A stretch of 64,000 bases of DNA from Liolophura sinensis (Eukaryota > Mollusca > Polyplacophora > Chitonida > Chitonidae). Every line of letters starts with the position of its first letter. Within the stretch, counting starts at the first letter, position 1. The notes under the pieces are model-generated. The model saw only the letters and a list, made by a program, of their open reading frames with translations. It was not told the origin of the DNA and did not search any database. Shown here in pieces: positions 1 to 13,441 of this stretch. The stretch lies in NCBI RefSeq assembly GCF_032854445.1, contig NC_088301.1, positions 27,510,402 to 27,574,401 on the forward strand. Direction: 5' to 3'. A program made the translations under genes and the position numbers.

Positions 1-3000
1 CTGGTAAGTCAGGTGACGAAGGAAAGGAAGCTGATTGGATCACTATTGTTTGGTCACAAAACTGGGCTGGCTGACCAGAGAAAAGTCGAACAATGGCAAA
101 GAAATGCAGAATGGATTGGTCAACTTTATTGCTGCAGGAAACGATACAGTTGGATGCCACAGTTAATTAAACAACTTGCTGAGTCAAAGTTTGGATTTTT
201 TTTTTGGAGGCATTTCATGAGGTTGTTCACTGCTGTGACTCCAGCCAAGAATTTGTGTGTTCGGGGAGTCATGTCAGCTATGCCATCTCGTACGTGGATA
301 GCAACACCAGTCTTGTCTGTGATACTGTACGCCTACAGCTGTTTATCAGTGTGCTAGGACTTGCAATTGCTTCCAAACTGACATGCCCTTTCCACAAGGG
401 GTTGGACTGGCCTTTTTCATTATCAGCTGACATAAGGTTGAAAAAAGTCATAAAGCTCCATCTGGTGGAAATGTCTACTAAGGGAGCAAACTCCAGTCGA
501 AGTTTGTTGACCAGTGGTATTTGAAGGCGGCCAACAGACAGTGAAATGTGCTGTGAGTTTTTACGGGTAATTTAGCGTTTTGAGGAGAACCATTTCATGG
601 CCGTTTCACTTTCTTTACCCTCTGTCGGGTGTCTTGATCACCTAATAAATATAAATAGGCAGGTATATGTGTGTTTGTCACCATTCTTTTTTTTTATTAT
701 TTATTTATCACAACTTAACATTGTTATTGCAAAATCGTTGGCATAATTATTATTATTATATTATTATTATTACAGTTTCTTGAAATCAGGGCATTTTTGT
801 GCAACCACTACATGTTACATACAGGTATTGTCACCAAAAATATTGGTGACATCACAAGTTAATGCAAATTTGATTTTTGGTGGACTACATTTGTAAAGAA
901 TCGCTGAGGCCCACAAGTGCTAGTTCCTTAGAGCAAAAATGCATTTCTACTTAACAAAAATAATCTTGTTTTTTCTGCACTTGAAGTAGTATAAAATTAG
1001 CATAACTATTTTAATTAATTAACATTTTCTTAAGCTCAGACATTTATAGTGAATATGATTGTCGGTAAGTATGAAATTTTTGTTTGGGTCAGAAAATAAT
1101 TTGCCAGCAGCTAGTGCTAAATTTGCTTTTTCATAATTGAAAAGTGTTTCGACCAGAAGCTAATATTAACAGAATGCTTTTTGCACATTGTCATTTTTTC
1201 TTTCTTAATACCTCCAATTTTCCTAAGCCGTCCAATTCCACCTCTTCTACAGTCAACACCTTTTGTTAACATGACCAGGTTTATGCTAGTTGTGGTACCC
1301 TGGGGCCAATTTGCATTAGACATTGTGTGCAAAATTTTGTTATGTATTTGACAGATATGAAGAAAGCGTTGTCGCTGGAAGCTATATGTAATGCAGATAC
1401 TTAACACAGTTTGCACATGTGTTTGATGACATAAGCCACAGAATACAAGTTCTTTTGTTTTGTGTTTTTTTTTTGTTTTTTTTTTTTTATTATTACTTTA
1501 TTGAGATACTGCCACTGACGATGTCTGTTTGAAGTAATACAGGCTAGATACAATTGACTTAATCCCAGAATTTGTCTGCTAAATGTAGGAAAATTTCAGC
1601 AAAGACATGACAAGTGTTTTCATATATGGGTTGGGGTTAGAATGAAACTTCGATGGATTAAAATCATACAATGACAGCATTAGAACTAATTTAGTGTTTG
1701 TGTTTTAATCCGGTTTGACAAACTCACTGCCATTCTCATCTTTTTTGTCATGATATTGAATGTTCATTGAAAATGCAAACTTTCAAATGGGGAAGTGTTG
1801 GGGGGTGGGTAGCAGATTTAAAGGGTTTATGTGTGAAAGAAATAGAGGCTTTAGTGTGGGCTATGTTCTTAGAAGTTTTTTTTGTTTTATAAGAAACGAA
1901 GATTCAAAATTTGAATTGCAATATTTGATACGAAATGGTGAAGCATCACCTATGTGCAAGTGTTCACAGTGAGGGCTCGAACTCAGCACTCACGTGAATA
2001 CTGTTCGGTTTATATTGTTCTTACATACCTCAGCCTTTGGTGTGACGCCAGAAGTCGCACAATTTTGTCCATATCATGGTGTTATAATGTGAATCAGTAA
2101 GTCTATATATAAATATATGTATCAGTGTATAAGAGAAATGCTGGCACACACAGGCTGTGATAGGCCACTTATTTTTTATTATTACCTGTTGTGTTTATTA
2201 TTTCAACCTGTAAAAATGTGTACAGAAAATCTAGGGATGCCCTTATTGTGTAGGGTAGCAAGTTGATGTATAGTGCGTGTGTGTGAGCTATGGTGGTGTG
2301 AATGTAATGGAGTGAGTGTCGAATGAATCTGCGCATGTCCCGTCAACGGTCCTATATATAAATGAATGGGAGGTCGAAGTAAAATTTGTTACTGGAACTT
2401 TTTTTTTTTTTTTTTTAAATAAAGTGATGTAAACTGTCAAAAACAGAAACTGTCTCCGTATTTTGTCTTTCTAATTTTATTGCGTTTTGTCCATACATCG
2501 ATATCCGTTAAGGAAAAGCCTTTACTTTATGCGGAAAACTGGCATTTGGCATTCATATCTGCGAAAGGATGTAGGCCGTATCAGTTTTCCATTGGCTCAA
2601 AGAAAATTTTGACTAAAATATAGAAGAAGCTGGTTTAGCATAGGCAAATAAAGCATAGATTTTTCAGGGCAATATATTTTAAGCCAGATCATGAATTAAG
2701 CGGGATTGGGTAATGGCCATCCATAACGAAATGTAAGCTTAATGAAAGTTCCCTGCCACTGTGGTAATTTTGGACAAATTGTCGTTAACAGTATGTGGTA
2801 AAAAACGAGCTGGAAAGGTAGAATCACAAAAATCAGCATGCCAACGGTCCCCTTACTAACCTCAAGCAACAGTTTAAATATGAGCTTGACTGGTTGAAAA
2901 CCGATGTTCAAAAAACAGGTGTGACTGATCGTTACTGGGACACGTCGAGAGCATTTCCATATGCAACGTTCGTGGTGGGTTCAGATAATGACTATCGTGA

Positions 3001-4201
3001 ACATATATGCCAGCCGATATGAACTAATTGTAAAAAAAGAAAAATATATATATATATTTTTTTGAAATTTGCTTTCTGATAAATACCTCTTGAATATCTC
3101 AAACTGTGTGCTGTATTGTGCTGCAGGGAACGGACCAAAATCGGATTCAGATGGATTCCGACCATGTACGATATGGAAATCGCATATGAAAATATTTTTT
3201 TGATGTACATACCAAATATATGTTTGTCATTGGTGCAGTCTAAATCTTATTTGAAACATCTTGTAGGTGTATGACAAGGAGATCGCCTTGTTCATTGCGT
3301 GTAGCCATACAATGCACCATAAAAAATAAATCCTATGTGCCAGAATTAATTTAAATATACCGTATATTTATATATATATATATATAGCCATTTCGAGACG
3401 TAAAGCACAAAACAGCCTGTAATTAAGTTTTCATAACAAGCATGTGGCTGAAGAAAAGAAGAAGAAAAAAACGAACTAGTCTGGTCTACAAAACGAACGC
3501 CGTGAATGTGGCATGTGGAATTTAATTACCACACGGAGATAGATTATACATTCGTAATGCCCTTTACATGCAGGCTCACGCTCTTCAGGGAAAAGCCACA
3601 AAAGCGATCAGTATGACATAGTTTAAAGCAGTATAAGGGTATCCGTGTGACCCTCCTTAACAAAGGTCACGCCTCGAACGCCGTTAATGCCAGAGAAGCA
3701 ACATGTGCGCCCGTGGACCACCCAAGAGGTAACGGGATAGCCGCGCTGTTCGACGGCTCCACTTCCTCCGGCAATGGTCCGCCTGGTGATCTTGTTTTCG
3801 TCTTTTTTTTTAACCATTCGGCATTCTCGCATGCACTGAAGGCAGACATGATAGGCTAGTCAGCGGTAGACGGACGTAATTGCAGAAATAATAAAACGCT
3901 ACATATCCGAATAAATTGCTTTGGAAGGCACGTTTCATACATGGTATAAGTTTTACACATGGAATTGTTGTCTGAAGTACCATTACTAATTAACAACCCG
4001 CCCGATTTATACTGATGAACAGTAGATCGGGCATAATACGGTCAGCACACTGTAAAGCCTAAAGATATCGAGATCAAGAACGTAAGACATAGGCCGCGTC
4101 CTATTTGCCATTACAATTATTTAAAATGTTTCCCACATAAACACCACATACTCTAAAAAATAAAACGTAATAAGTAAATAAATAAAATAAAAGAAAATAA
4201 A
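1..4201. other. No gene recognised
   Basis: AT-rich sequence with short poly-T and TA runs. AATAAA occurs at about 644 and 2419 on the plus strand, so the left end could be the 3' UTR of a plus-strand gene lying to the left, but no coding exon can be supported. A GC-rich patch is at 3650-3800. Confidence 0.5.
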
Positions 4202-4747
4202 GCAAGTCTTTTCTACCATACCAAACCACGGCATACAAGTATAACACTCAAAGAATTAATCTGTTAATTTAAACTTCAAGCTTGTTGGCTGGGAGAAACT
4301 AAAATGTATTTTAGTTATGTTATTGCTGTAAATCATTGTTAAATGTAACATACAAATTCATTTATTTCAAGTCAGATTCCATTAGGCTAACAGAATATTC
4401 CGTTGAATATAACAGAGTATTCTGTTGTAATAACACAATACATCCTAACATCATTCATACAACGTCACTTTCTGTTTAAATTAACAGATTCATTTTTTGA
4501 GTGTTATACTCATGTGCCGTTGTTTGATATGGTAGAAAAAGATTTGCAGTATAAATGGTAACTTATTCGTCGGTTAAAGTTGCTAAAGATATTAGGCTAA
4601 CAGAATATTCTGTTGATATAACGGAGTATTATGTTGTAATAGCACAATACATTCTAACAAACTCATATGCCGTGGTTTGATATGGTAGGAAAAGATTTGC
4701 AGTATAAATGGTAACCTATTCGTTGGTTAAAGTTGATAAAGAATTGC
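4202..4747. mobile_element. Foldback element with partial tandem duplication
   Basis: 4202-4274 and 4474-4547 are inverted copies (TTTAAATTAACAGATT; GAGTGTTATAC; TTTGRTATGGTAGAAAA). The interior contains the near-palindrome AACAGAATATTCCGTTG...CAGAGTATTCTGTT (4389-4427). A second, shortened copy of the right half (4593-4747) follows in direct orientation and lacks about 54 bp. Confidence 0.65.
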
Positions 4748-5799
4748 TTAGGTTTTACTATGAAGAGATTCCAGTTTGGTCGCTGAAATTGCATTTACCA
4801 GAGTAAAACAGTTTATCAGTTCTATTTCCTTTAAACGTTCTAACAAAGCCCTACCGCTTAAACCCGCCTGTATAAATATGTATGTATTTGTATAAAAGAG
4901 AAACACGCACAGACCCTGTTTCTACCGTCTTATTATAGTGAAACGATTCTGAATTACAGTTACTTGTCGTTTATTATAGATGGACAAGATATTTGTAAAA
5001 TTTACAACTGTTCAGAGTCCTGTGTTATCACAGTAATAGCTCACAAATTTTGCCCTTTATCTGCATTCATGTAATTTAGCAAGCAGTCCTACAATATAGC
5101 AAGGCCTGTTCTGAGATTTGAATCTTTCTTGATAGTAAAACGATGATAACAGACCAAAAAGCAACCGCAAATTCGCTAATTCAATTGTTCAACAAAGATA
5201 CAGAAATGTGTCTCAGAAGATTTGAGAGCTACTAAACTCTACAGCTGTCGCGTAGAGCGGCATGGAATTTATGTCTGCCACCCAGGCGACTGCTTTTCAT
5301 TGCTTCGTCAACAACGTCTGTGTATCAACGGCCTACTTACATATACATGCATACAGTGTTAAGTGATGTCCGAATAAATTTAATTAGAGAGATACGGAAA
5401 CATGGCGCTTGTGTGGTTTCTGATAACGAATTAGGTTTGCATTTCCCTTTGAAAGCGTCTAGCTTCGCCGAGACCTCCCTCCGAGCGAAGAGGACTTATA
5501 CAACTAACACCGCAAATAGAAAGTTCAATTAAGGTCTATATATGCTTTGGCCTATATACGCGTATATAGTTTGAGGTCGGATTAAAGCGTTCGGAGACGC
5601 ACTAAGAAAAAAAAAAAAGAATTATAAATTACTCAAAGGCCATTTAACAACCTCGCCAGTTAAAGTGAACACTCATATAACAGGCGTAATTTATATGCCA
5701 GCCTTATCTAGGTCTATGGGTCCCCCCAATCTCCTCAAAGCATATCATACGTTCGAATCCAGCTTCTCATGCACAACACCGTGTATGGAGAAAAAAAAA
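4748..5799. other. No gene recognised
   Basis: AT-rich, no exon-like segment, no long repeat seen. Confidence 0.5.
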
Positions 5800-6066
5800 T
5801 TTATTTATTTATTTGATTGGTGTTTTAGGCCGTACTCAAGAATATTTCACTTATACGACGGCCACCAGCATTATGGTGGGTGGAAACCAGGCAGAGCCCG
5901 GGGGAAACCCACGACCATCCGCAGGTTACTGAAAAACCTTCCCACATACGGCCGGAGAGGAAGCCAGCATGAGCTGGACTTGAACTCACAGCGACCGCAT
6001 TTGTGAGAGACCCCTGGGTCATTACGCTGCGCTAGCGCTTTAACCGACTGAGCCACAGAGGCCCCC
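5800..6066 (-). mobile_element. SINE family 1 (tRNA-headed, ATTT-tailed), near full length
   Basis: The minus strand reads a tRNA-like head (GGGGGCCTCTGTGGCTCAG), box-B-like GAGTTCAAGTCC, a central domain with ATAAGTGAAATATTCTTGAG, and an AAATAAATAAA tail. Such tRNA-derived SINEs are typical of molluscs; the exact family name is not verified. Other copies below are judged against this layout. Confidence 0.85.
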
Positions 6067-6780
6067 AAAACAATTAGTACGCAAAACACTGAGCAAATCA
6101 ATCATTCCTACGAACATTTCATATACTGATCCAGAAAAGACACGAAGTGAAATGCATTATCTTGGAGATGGTCAACTACACATCAGTGAAGAATATTTTA
6201 TCCCAAGGCCCTCCTGCGTACAATATTGTCGCAGTGTGATTTCACGACAACGTTGAATACTGATATTACGTGTAACCATTCCGCTGCTTACCATGGATGG
6301 ACTTAGCACAAAATCAGAAAGGAGTATTTAAAATATTGCTTTGCAGTGCAAGCTGTGTTGAAGGAGCAAGGGAGATAAGTCACTCTACCATTCGAACAAT
6401 TTTGTTGATTATCTCCCTTTAAACTTGCTTGTACGTCTCACATGTTGGGGTATCAATTGAAGGTGGCACAGGAGGGTTCAGTACAGTGAGTCTTGAAGCA
6501 ACCGAATAAAAGTCTTCCTACCAATGGTTTCAAAAGATTATGCAATTTTTTTGGAAAGCTCATGGGTATAAAATAGTTACAAAAGAGACACATGGTAAGT
6601 AACTAATGAATTTTCCCACACGTGAAACACACATTATCTGCAAAGTGACCTTAAAATGTATACATAATTTTTTTGGAAGAAAATTTATTGATAAATCACC
6701 TTTTGACTTTTCACTGTCGCCACTGGCCCCAGGACCACTGTATAATCAGGGTTTCCAATCCGGAGAGTGCCAACATTCTC
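6067..6780. other. No gene recognised
   Basis: Unique-looking AT-rich sequence up to the 24-bp minisatellite. Confidence 0.5.
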
Positions 6781-9230
6781 AATATGAAGAGTGACGGCAA
6801 TCCCAATATGAAGTGACACCTTTCCCAATACGAAGTCACAACATTCCCAATATGAAGTGACACCTTTCCCAATACGAAGTCACAACATTCCCAATATGAA
6901 GTGACACCTTTCCCAATACGAAGTCACAACATTCCCAATATGAAGAGTGACACCGTTCCCAATATGAAGAGTGACAACATTCCCAACATGAAGAGTGACA
7001 ACATTCCCAATATGAAGAGTGACAGCATTCCCAATATGAAGAGTGACAGTGTTCCCAATATGAAGAGTGACATTATTCCCAATATGAAGAGTGACAACAT
7101 TCCCAATATGAAGAGTGACATCATTCCCAATATGAAGAGTGACAGTATTCCCAATATGAAGAGTGACAGTTTTCCCAATATGAAGAGTGACAACATTCCC
7201 AATATGAAGAGTGACATCATTCCCAATATGAAGAGTGACAGTATTCCCAATATGAAGAGTGACACCTTTCATGAAGAGTGACATCATTCCCAATATGAAG
7301 AGTGACAGTATTCCCAATATGAAGAGTGACATCATTCCCAATATGAAGAGTGACAGTATTCCCAATATGAAGAGTGACACCTTTCATGAAGAGTGACATC
7401 ATTCCCAATATGAAGAGTGACACCATTCCCAATATGAAGAGTGACATCATTTCCAATATGAAGAGTGACAGTATTCCCAATATGAAGAGTGACACCTTTC
7501 ATGAAGAGTGACATCATTCCCAATATGAAGTGACAACATTCCCAATATGAAGAGTGACATCATTCCCAATATGAAGTGACAGTATTCCCAATATGAAGAG
7601 TGACACCTTTCATGAAGAGTGACATCATTCCCAATATGAAGAGTGACACCATTCCCAATATGAAGAGTGACATCATTCCCAATATGAAGAGTGACAACAT
7701 TCCCAATATGAAGAGTGACATCATTCCCAATATGAAGAGTGACATTATTCCCAATATGAAGAGTGACACCTTTCATGAAGAGTGACATCATTCCCAATAT
7801 GAAGAGTGACAACATTCCCAATATGAAGAGTGACATCATTCCCAATATGAAGAGTGACAACATTCCCAATATGAAGAGTGACATCATTCCCAATATGAAG
7901 AGTGACATTATTCCCAATATGAAGAGTGACACCTTTCATGAAGAGTGACATCATTCCCAATATGAAGAGTGACAACATTCCCAATATGAAGAGTGACATC
8001 ATTCCCAATATGAAGAGTGACAGTGTTCCCAATATGAAGAGTGACATTATTCCCAATATGAAGAGTGACAACATTCCCAATATGAAGAGTGACATCATTC
8101 CCAATATGAAGAGTGACAGTTTTCCCAATATGAAGAGTGACACCTTTCATGAAGAGTGACATCATTCCCAATATGAAGTGACAACATTCCCAATATGAAG
8201 AGTGACAACATTCCCAATATGAAGAGTGACATCATTCCCAATATGAAGAGTGACACCTTTCATGAAGAGTGACATCATTCCCAATATGAAGTGACAACAT
8301 TCCCAATATGAAGAGTGACATCATTCCCAATATGAAGTGACAGTATTCCCAATATGAAGAGTGACACCTTTCATGAAGAGTGACATCATTCCCAATATGA
8401 AGAGTGACACCATTCCCAATATGAAGAGTGACATCATTCCCAAAATGAAGAGTGACAACATTCCCAATATGAAGAGTGACATCATTCCCAATATGAAGAG
8501 TGACATTATTCCCAATATGAAGAGTGACACCTTTCATGAAGAGTGACATCATTCCCAATATGAAGTGACAACATTCCCAATATGAAGAGTGACAACATTC
8601 CCAATATGAAGAGTGACATCATTCCCAATATGAAGAGTGACACCTTTCATGAAGAGTGACATCATTCCCAATATGAAGAGTGACACCATTCCCAATATGA
8701 AGAGTGACATCATTCCCAATATGAAGAGTGACAACATTCCCAATATGAAGAGTGACATCATTCCCAATATGAAGAGTGACAGTATTCCCAATATGAAGAG
8801 TGACACCTTTCATGAAGAGTGACATCATTCCCAATATGAAGAGTGACAGTATTCCCAATATGAAGAGTGACAGTATTCCCAATATGAAGAGTGACACCTT
8901 TCATGAAGAGTGACATCATTCCCAATATGAAGAGTGACAGTATTCCCAATATGAAGAGTGACATCATTCCCAATATCAAGAGTGACAGTATTCCCAATAT
9001 GAAGAGTGACACCTTTCATGAAGAGTGACACCATTCCCAGTATGAAGAGTGACACCATTCCCAATATGAAGAGTGACATCATTCCCAATATGAAGAGTGA
9101 CAGTATTCCCAATATGAAGAGTGACACCTTTCATGAAGAGTGACATCATTCCCAATATGAAGAGTGACACTGTTCCCAATATGAAGAGTGACACCATTCC
9201 CAATATGAAGAGTGACACCATTCCCAATTT
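6781..9230. repeat. 2.4-kb minisatellite, 24-bp unit
   Basis: Unit ATGAAGAGTGACATCATTCC+CAAT, roughly 100 copies. It starts with a variant using ATACGAAGTCACAAC. A shortened unit with CACCTTTCATGAAGAGTGAC recurs 15 times at spacings of about 93-211 bp, marking higher-order blocks (163 bp the most frequent). Because 24 is divisible by 3, frames stay open on both strands between these short units. Confidence 0.95.
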
Positions 9231-9329
9231 CAGCAGTGACCATGGGTTTTCAACATGTTCACATGCTTTTGTCATCAACACGGATACAAGTAGCTGATCC
9301 TACCAACTGTTCAGAAAGCATTGATAGCT

Positions 9330-10560
9330 AGACAATGGAGAATATGCAGGTAAGAAAGTCATTGAAAGGGAGTGATAGACAATGGAGAATAAACAACAAC
9401 AAATGCATGAAAGGCAATGAAGAATAAACAAAGAATGCAATGGGCGGGGGTGATGGACAATGCAGAATAAACAAAGAATTCAATGGGCGGGGGTGATGGA
9501 CAATGCAGAATAAACAAAGAATGCAATGGGCGTGGGGTGATGGACAATGCAGAATAAACAAAGAATGCAATGGGCGTGGGGTGATGGACAATGCAGAATA
9601 AACAAAGAATGCAATGGGCGTGGGGTGATGAACAATGCAGAATACACAACAAAAAGAGCAAAGGACATACGACGGCAGACAATGGAGTGCAATGGACATT
9701 GGACGATAGACAATGGAGTGCGATTAACAGGGGATGATAGAAAATGGAGAATAAAAAAAAAAAAAGAGCAAAGGACATATGACGACAGACAATGGAGTGC
9801 AATGGACATGGGATGAAAGACAATGGAGTGCAATGGACATGGGGCAATAGACAATGGAGTGCAATGAACATGGCAGGATAGAAAATGGAGAACAAAAAAA
9901 ACAAAGAAAGCAAAGGACACAGGTTTGTAGACAATGGACAGCAAACAACAAAGACTGTTATTAACATTTGGTGACAGATAAAAGCAGAAAAATGAAGAAT
10001 GGAATGGACATGAGATGATACTCAGATAGACAACGGAGATTATATATACATATATATATATATAACAAAGAATACAGGTAATACAGGGAAACAGACAATC
10101 GAGAATCAACAAACAATGAGGAACAAACCGCAAAAAAATGGAGTGATACACAATTGTGAAAAAAAACGACACAGAGTGCAGCTGACATGGAAAGAAAGAC
10201 AATGGAGAACAAAGACCAAAGATTAGAAATGACCTGCTGTGATAGAAATGGAGAATACACAGGTAAGAATGTAATTTAAAGGATGTGACAGACAACAGAG
10301 AATAAACAACAAGAAATGCAATTAGCATGGGAGAGACAATGGAGAGTAAACAAAGACTACAAGACTATGGTGGACATGGAATGATAGCTGTGGAGAATTC
10401 GTGATAAAGAAGATTAATGGCAAAGAAACAAAAAAACAAAGAATGGTATGGAAACACGATGATAGACAATGGAGAATAACAATAAAGAATGTAATGGACA
10501 TGGGATAATAGACAACGGAGAATAAATGACAAAAATGTAGTAACGGTGTAGCGTGCTAGA
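9330..10560. repeat. Degenerate minisatellite, 43-44-bp core unit
   Basis: The best preserved part (9437-9640) repeats GTGATGGACAATGCAGAATA with AACAAAGAATGCAATGGGCG every 43-44 bp. Away from it the units decay to GACAATGGAGAATAAACAA-like pieces. Purines lie on the plus strand, so long minus-strand ORFs rich in Ser/Leu/Phe/Cys appear; no gene is indicated. Confidence 0.85.
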
Positions 10561-10606
10561 CAAAAGGAGAGTACACAGCAATGAATGCAATGGACACGAG
10601 ACAATA

Positions 10607-10919
10607 GAGTGAGTGAGTGAGTGAGTGAGTGAGTGCTTGGGTTTAACGTCGTACTTAACAATTTTGCAGTCATATGACGACGAAGGAATCCTTAGGGTGT
10701 ATGTAATATACCTCCATGTTGCAGGACGGATTTCCACCGCTCTTTTATCTAGTGCTGCTTCACCGAGACGTCTTACGGAAGGCAAGTAAGCCTTCCCGCC
10801 CGAGCCATTATACTGATACAGGTCAACTAGTCTTTGCACTATCCCCTTCATGCTGAACGCCAAGCGAGGAAGTTACAATTTCCTCTTTTAAGGTCTTAGG
10901 TGTGACTCGACCCAGGATA
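10607..10919 (-). mobile_element. SINE family 2 (CACT-tailed), nearly full length
   Basis: The minus strand reads a box-B-like GGTCGAGTCACACC, GGAAATTGTAACTTCCTCG, a long conserved body, and ends GACGTTAAACCCAAGCACTC with (CACT)n. Open frames inside it are incidental. It is joined to the degenerate repeat array at its tail side. Confidence 0.82.
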
Positions 10920-11165
10920 AGCAAAAGGGAAACCACTGCACTGTATCAAGCCTCTTAAGTACAGACACAGCCAGAGATCAATTAACATTAAATCTAATTA
11001 GTAAACAGCTAATCAGCTTTTAGTAAAACACATTAGAACACTTGGTCTTTGACTTATGATATTATCCACACAACTATGACTGAAAGCAAAGGAACGTATG
11101 TGACATTAACACAAAGTCTCTGTATATCTGGTTTTTTTAGAAATGCCTGTTTCTGTACCCCACTG

Positions 11166-11398
11166 ATTTGATTTATTTGATTGGCGTTTTATGCCATACT
11201 CAAGAATATTTCACTTATATGACGGGCGGCCAGCATTGCGGTGGGAGGAATCCAGGCAGAGCCCGCGGGAAACCCAAGGTGATCCGCAGGTTGCTGGTAG
11301 ACCATTTACTGCTGGAGAGGAAGCTGCGTGAGCTGGACTTGAACTCACAGCGACCACATTGGTGAGAGCTAGGCTCCTGGGTCATTACGTTGCGCTAA
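11166..11398 (-). mobile_element. SINE family 1, head truncated
   Basis: Tail at the left, central domain complete (AATATTTCACTTATATGACG...GAACTCACAGCGACC), ends inside the tRNA-like head after GTTGCGCTAAT. Confidence 0.8.
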
Positions 11399-13363
11399 TT
11401 GATGACAACCACAATGGGGCATGTTACATCATTAAGACCGCATGGTTCAGGTGTATGGATGGCCTATAGCCAGATGTGTGAACAAAGCAACACAGACAAT
11501 AATAGTATAGGTAGACAGCACATTCATCACACATTCCAGGTTTATTCATTTCTATTCTACAGGTTTGTGGGGAAAAAACCCCAGCCAGGAATGTTTCTTA
11601 CATGTAATGTTGACTTCACCAACGATGAATTTATTTCAAAGAGGATAATAAAATTTCATTTCCATAATTCTGGGCACAACAAATTTTTGATCACAAAAAG
11701 GATTTAAGATTTCGGTTACCAGCCTGATTTCAATTTTACATAAATATGTCATAAAAAGTACTTGCATAATTTTTATTTCATGTTTCAAAAAATTTTGAAT
11801 TTTTGTAGTTCCATTAAAACTTTAATTTATCACTTTTAAATAAATACATGATGACCTGAAATATGAAGTTTTCAATCTTTTCTTAACCATAATATCATGT
11901 TCTAGGTTCTGAAAGGCTGTCAATTTCCCGATACTTCGTCAATACTTTTACTGATCATTCACTTTTACTACACAGGAGCCATTTGTAGCTTGACATTTAA
12001 TACCTTATCTGTAATGAAGAATTACGGTCAATATGTACCGGCTAGACAAGAACACTACACAACCACTACAAAACAACCACTAGATGTGCAAATAGAAGAC
12101 GTACTCTCTGTATTTTAACCATCACATCTTTGCTGAATTTCTCCTGAACGAATCAGTGAGGCAGAGGGGAGCCTGATTTCAGTTTTAGGAAACCCAGTGC
12201 AAAGCAAGCTTTTGTCTGAAGTCCAAAGACATTCTCCATAACGAATATACTGTAACCAGGGACATATGAAGAAAAAAAAATGGAAGGTTCTGGTCTTAAA
12301 CTTTAGAGGTGACATAATGTCCGTGCATAAAGAAATTTGATCAAATGTAACTCAAAATGATGTTTTTGTAGAGCTTTTGATTCGGTGAGTGGAATAAATT
12401 TGCATGAAAATGTCACTTTTTATTGGTAAACCATCATAGTTTTGATCAGTTTATTTGTTCTTTTTCATACAGCATGGTTAGTTTGGGCGCCCAATCATCT
12501 TTGAGGACTAAAATAGCTTTAGACATGCTCCAGGTAATACGCTGGTTTCATGTACCTAAGGTGAAGTTTGCTTTTCTCTTTCAGTTTCTATGCATGTCCA
12601 CGATCGTTTTTGGTTAATACCTATCAGAAGCCAACAAGAATTTTTTATCTAGTGCTCTATATTTAGAAACTAGCTAGTACTCTTCCCACATAAATTAATA
12701 ATAGCACTACGTTCATGACTGTTCTTCATTACCTATCAGAAGGTAACAACGTCTTGTTGTCTAGAGCACTAGGTTTCACAGCATAGCTTGTTCCAGTATG
12801 TTTCACATATAGCTTTTTCACTGTGTATGTTCAGCATTGTTCAGCATCACAAATTAGAAGCCAATAAAATACTGGTGTTATCTAGTTTGCTATGTTTAAA
12901 AACTAACTTGCATTTTTCTGAAATTACAGCCAGTAAATGTTTTGAAATTAATCTAAAAGTGTTATCTTTTGCTCTGACATTTATTACAGTGGATAGAAAT
13001 ATTACTTCGATATGGTGAGTTTCCCATTTCTCCACCAAAATTGCGAATATTGTGGGTGAAAAAAGTTGAAGTTGGGCAAAAAAAAAAAAAGAAATAAAAA
13101 AATGCTGTTGCTCAAAGTCCACACATTGTACAATGTACCATGCTTTCTCCTTTCCTTCAACACCTGAAATAAACACTGATGACAAGTCATCATTAAGTTA
13201 TTCTCAAATCTCTCTGCTCACTGAGTATTTGTCAAATCTGTGATATGATAATGGCGTCATCTTGCATGAAGAATATGAAGTCAACAATACTGAGCTTCCA
13301 AGTTTGATTCATGTCATTGGACACTGTGGCCTGCTGAGAAAGGGAAGCAACTGTAAGTCTCCA
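11399..13363. other. Downstream flank of the THOP1-like gene, no other gene recognised
   Basis: The 3' UTR of the minus-strand gene must start at 13363. A minus-strand AATAAA (TTTATT at about 12979 on the plus strand) is a possible but unsupported poly(A) signal. Nothing else coding is seen. Confidence 0.45.
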
Positions 13364-13441
13364 TTACAATCCCTTGCTGTGTAAGAAGGCTTCCTGGTTA
13401 GGCTCTCTTCCCAGGAAATTCTTCAGCATCACGTCTGCATC
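13364..13441 (-). CDS. THOP1: THOP1-like exon 17 (C-terminus and stop)
   Basis: Acceptor TGGCAG|GAT. Translation [19 protein letters not shown], then LHSKGL and TAA at 13364-13366. It matches the family C-terminus (ML..FLGR.P.Q.AFL.SKGL) and lacks the longer tail of some vertebrate THOP1 proteins. Confidence 0.95.
   Translation of the reverse strand, partial: DADVMLKNFLGREPNQEAFLHSKGL

Noticed and set aside
13-524. Possible coding exon at the left edge (CTG|GTAAGT at positions 1-9)
   Set aside because: Only three bases precede the donor-like site and the ORFs to the right have no recognisable domain.
3623-3859. Three overlapping ORFs of 60-70 codons
   Set aside because: All reflect the GC-rich patch; no frame is favoured and no similarity was recognised. 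Kept only as a finding.
6880-9281. Many ORFs of 60-166 codons on both strands
   Set aside because: They arise because the 24-bp repeat unit is divisible by three and lacks stops; frames are broken at each shortened unit and exist on both strands equally.
9328-10328. A 282-codon and a 202-codon minus-strand ORF with Ser/Leu/His/Cys repeats
   Set aside because: Product of a degenerate GACAATGGAGAATAAAC-type repeat; no splice context or recognisable domain.
10414-10863. 149-codon ORF ending in SLTHS repeats
   Set aside because: It is the translation of a family 2 SINE and adjoining repeat.
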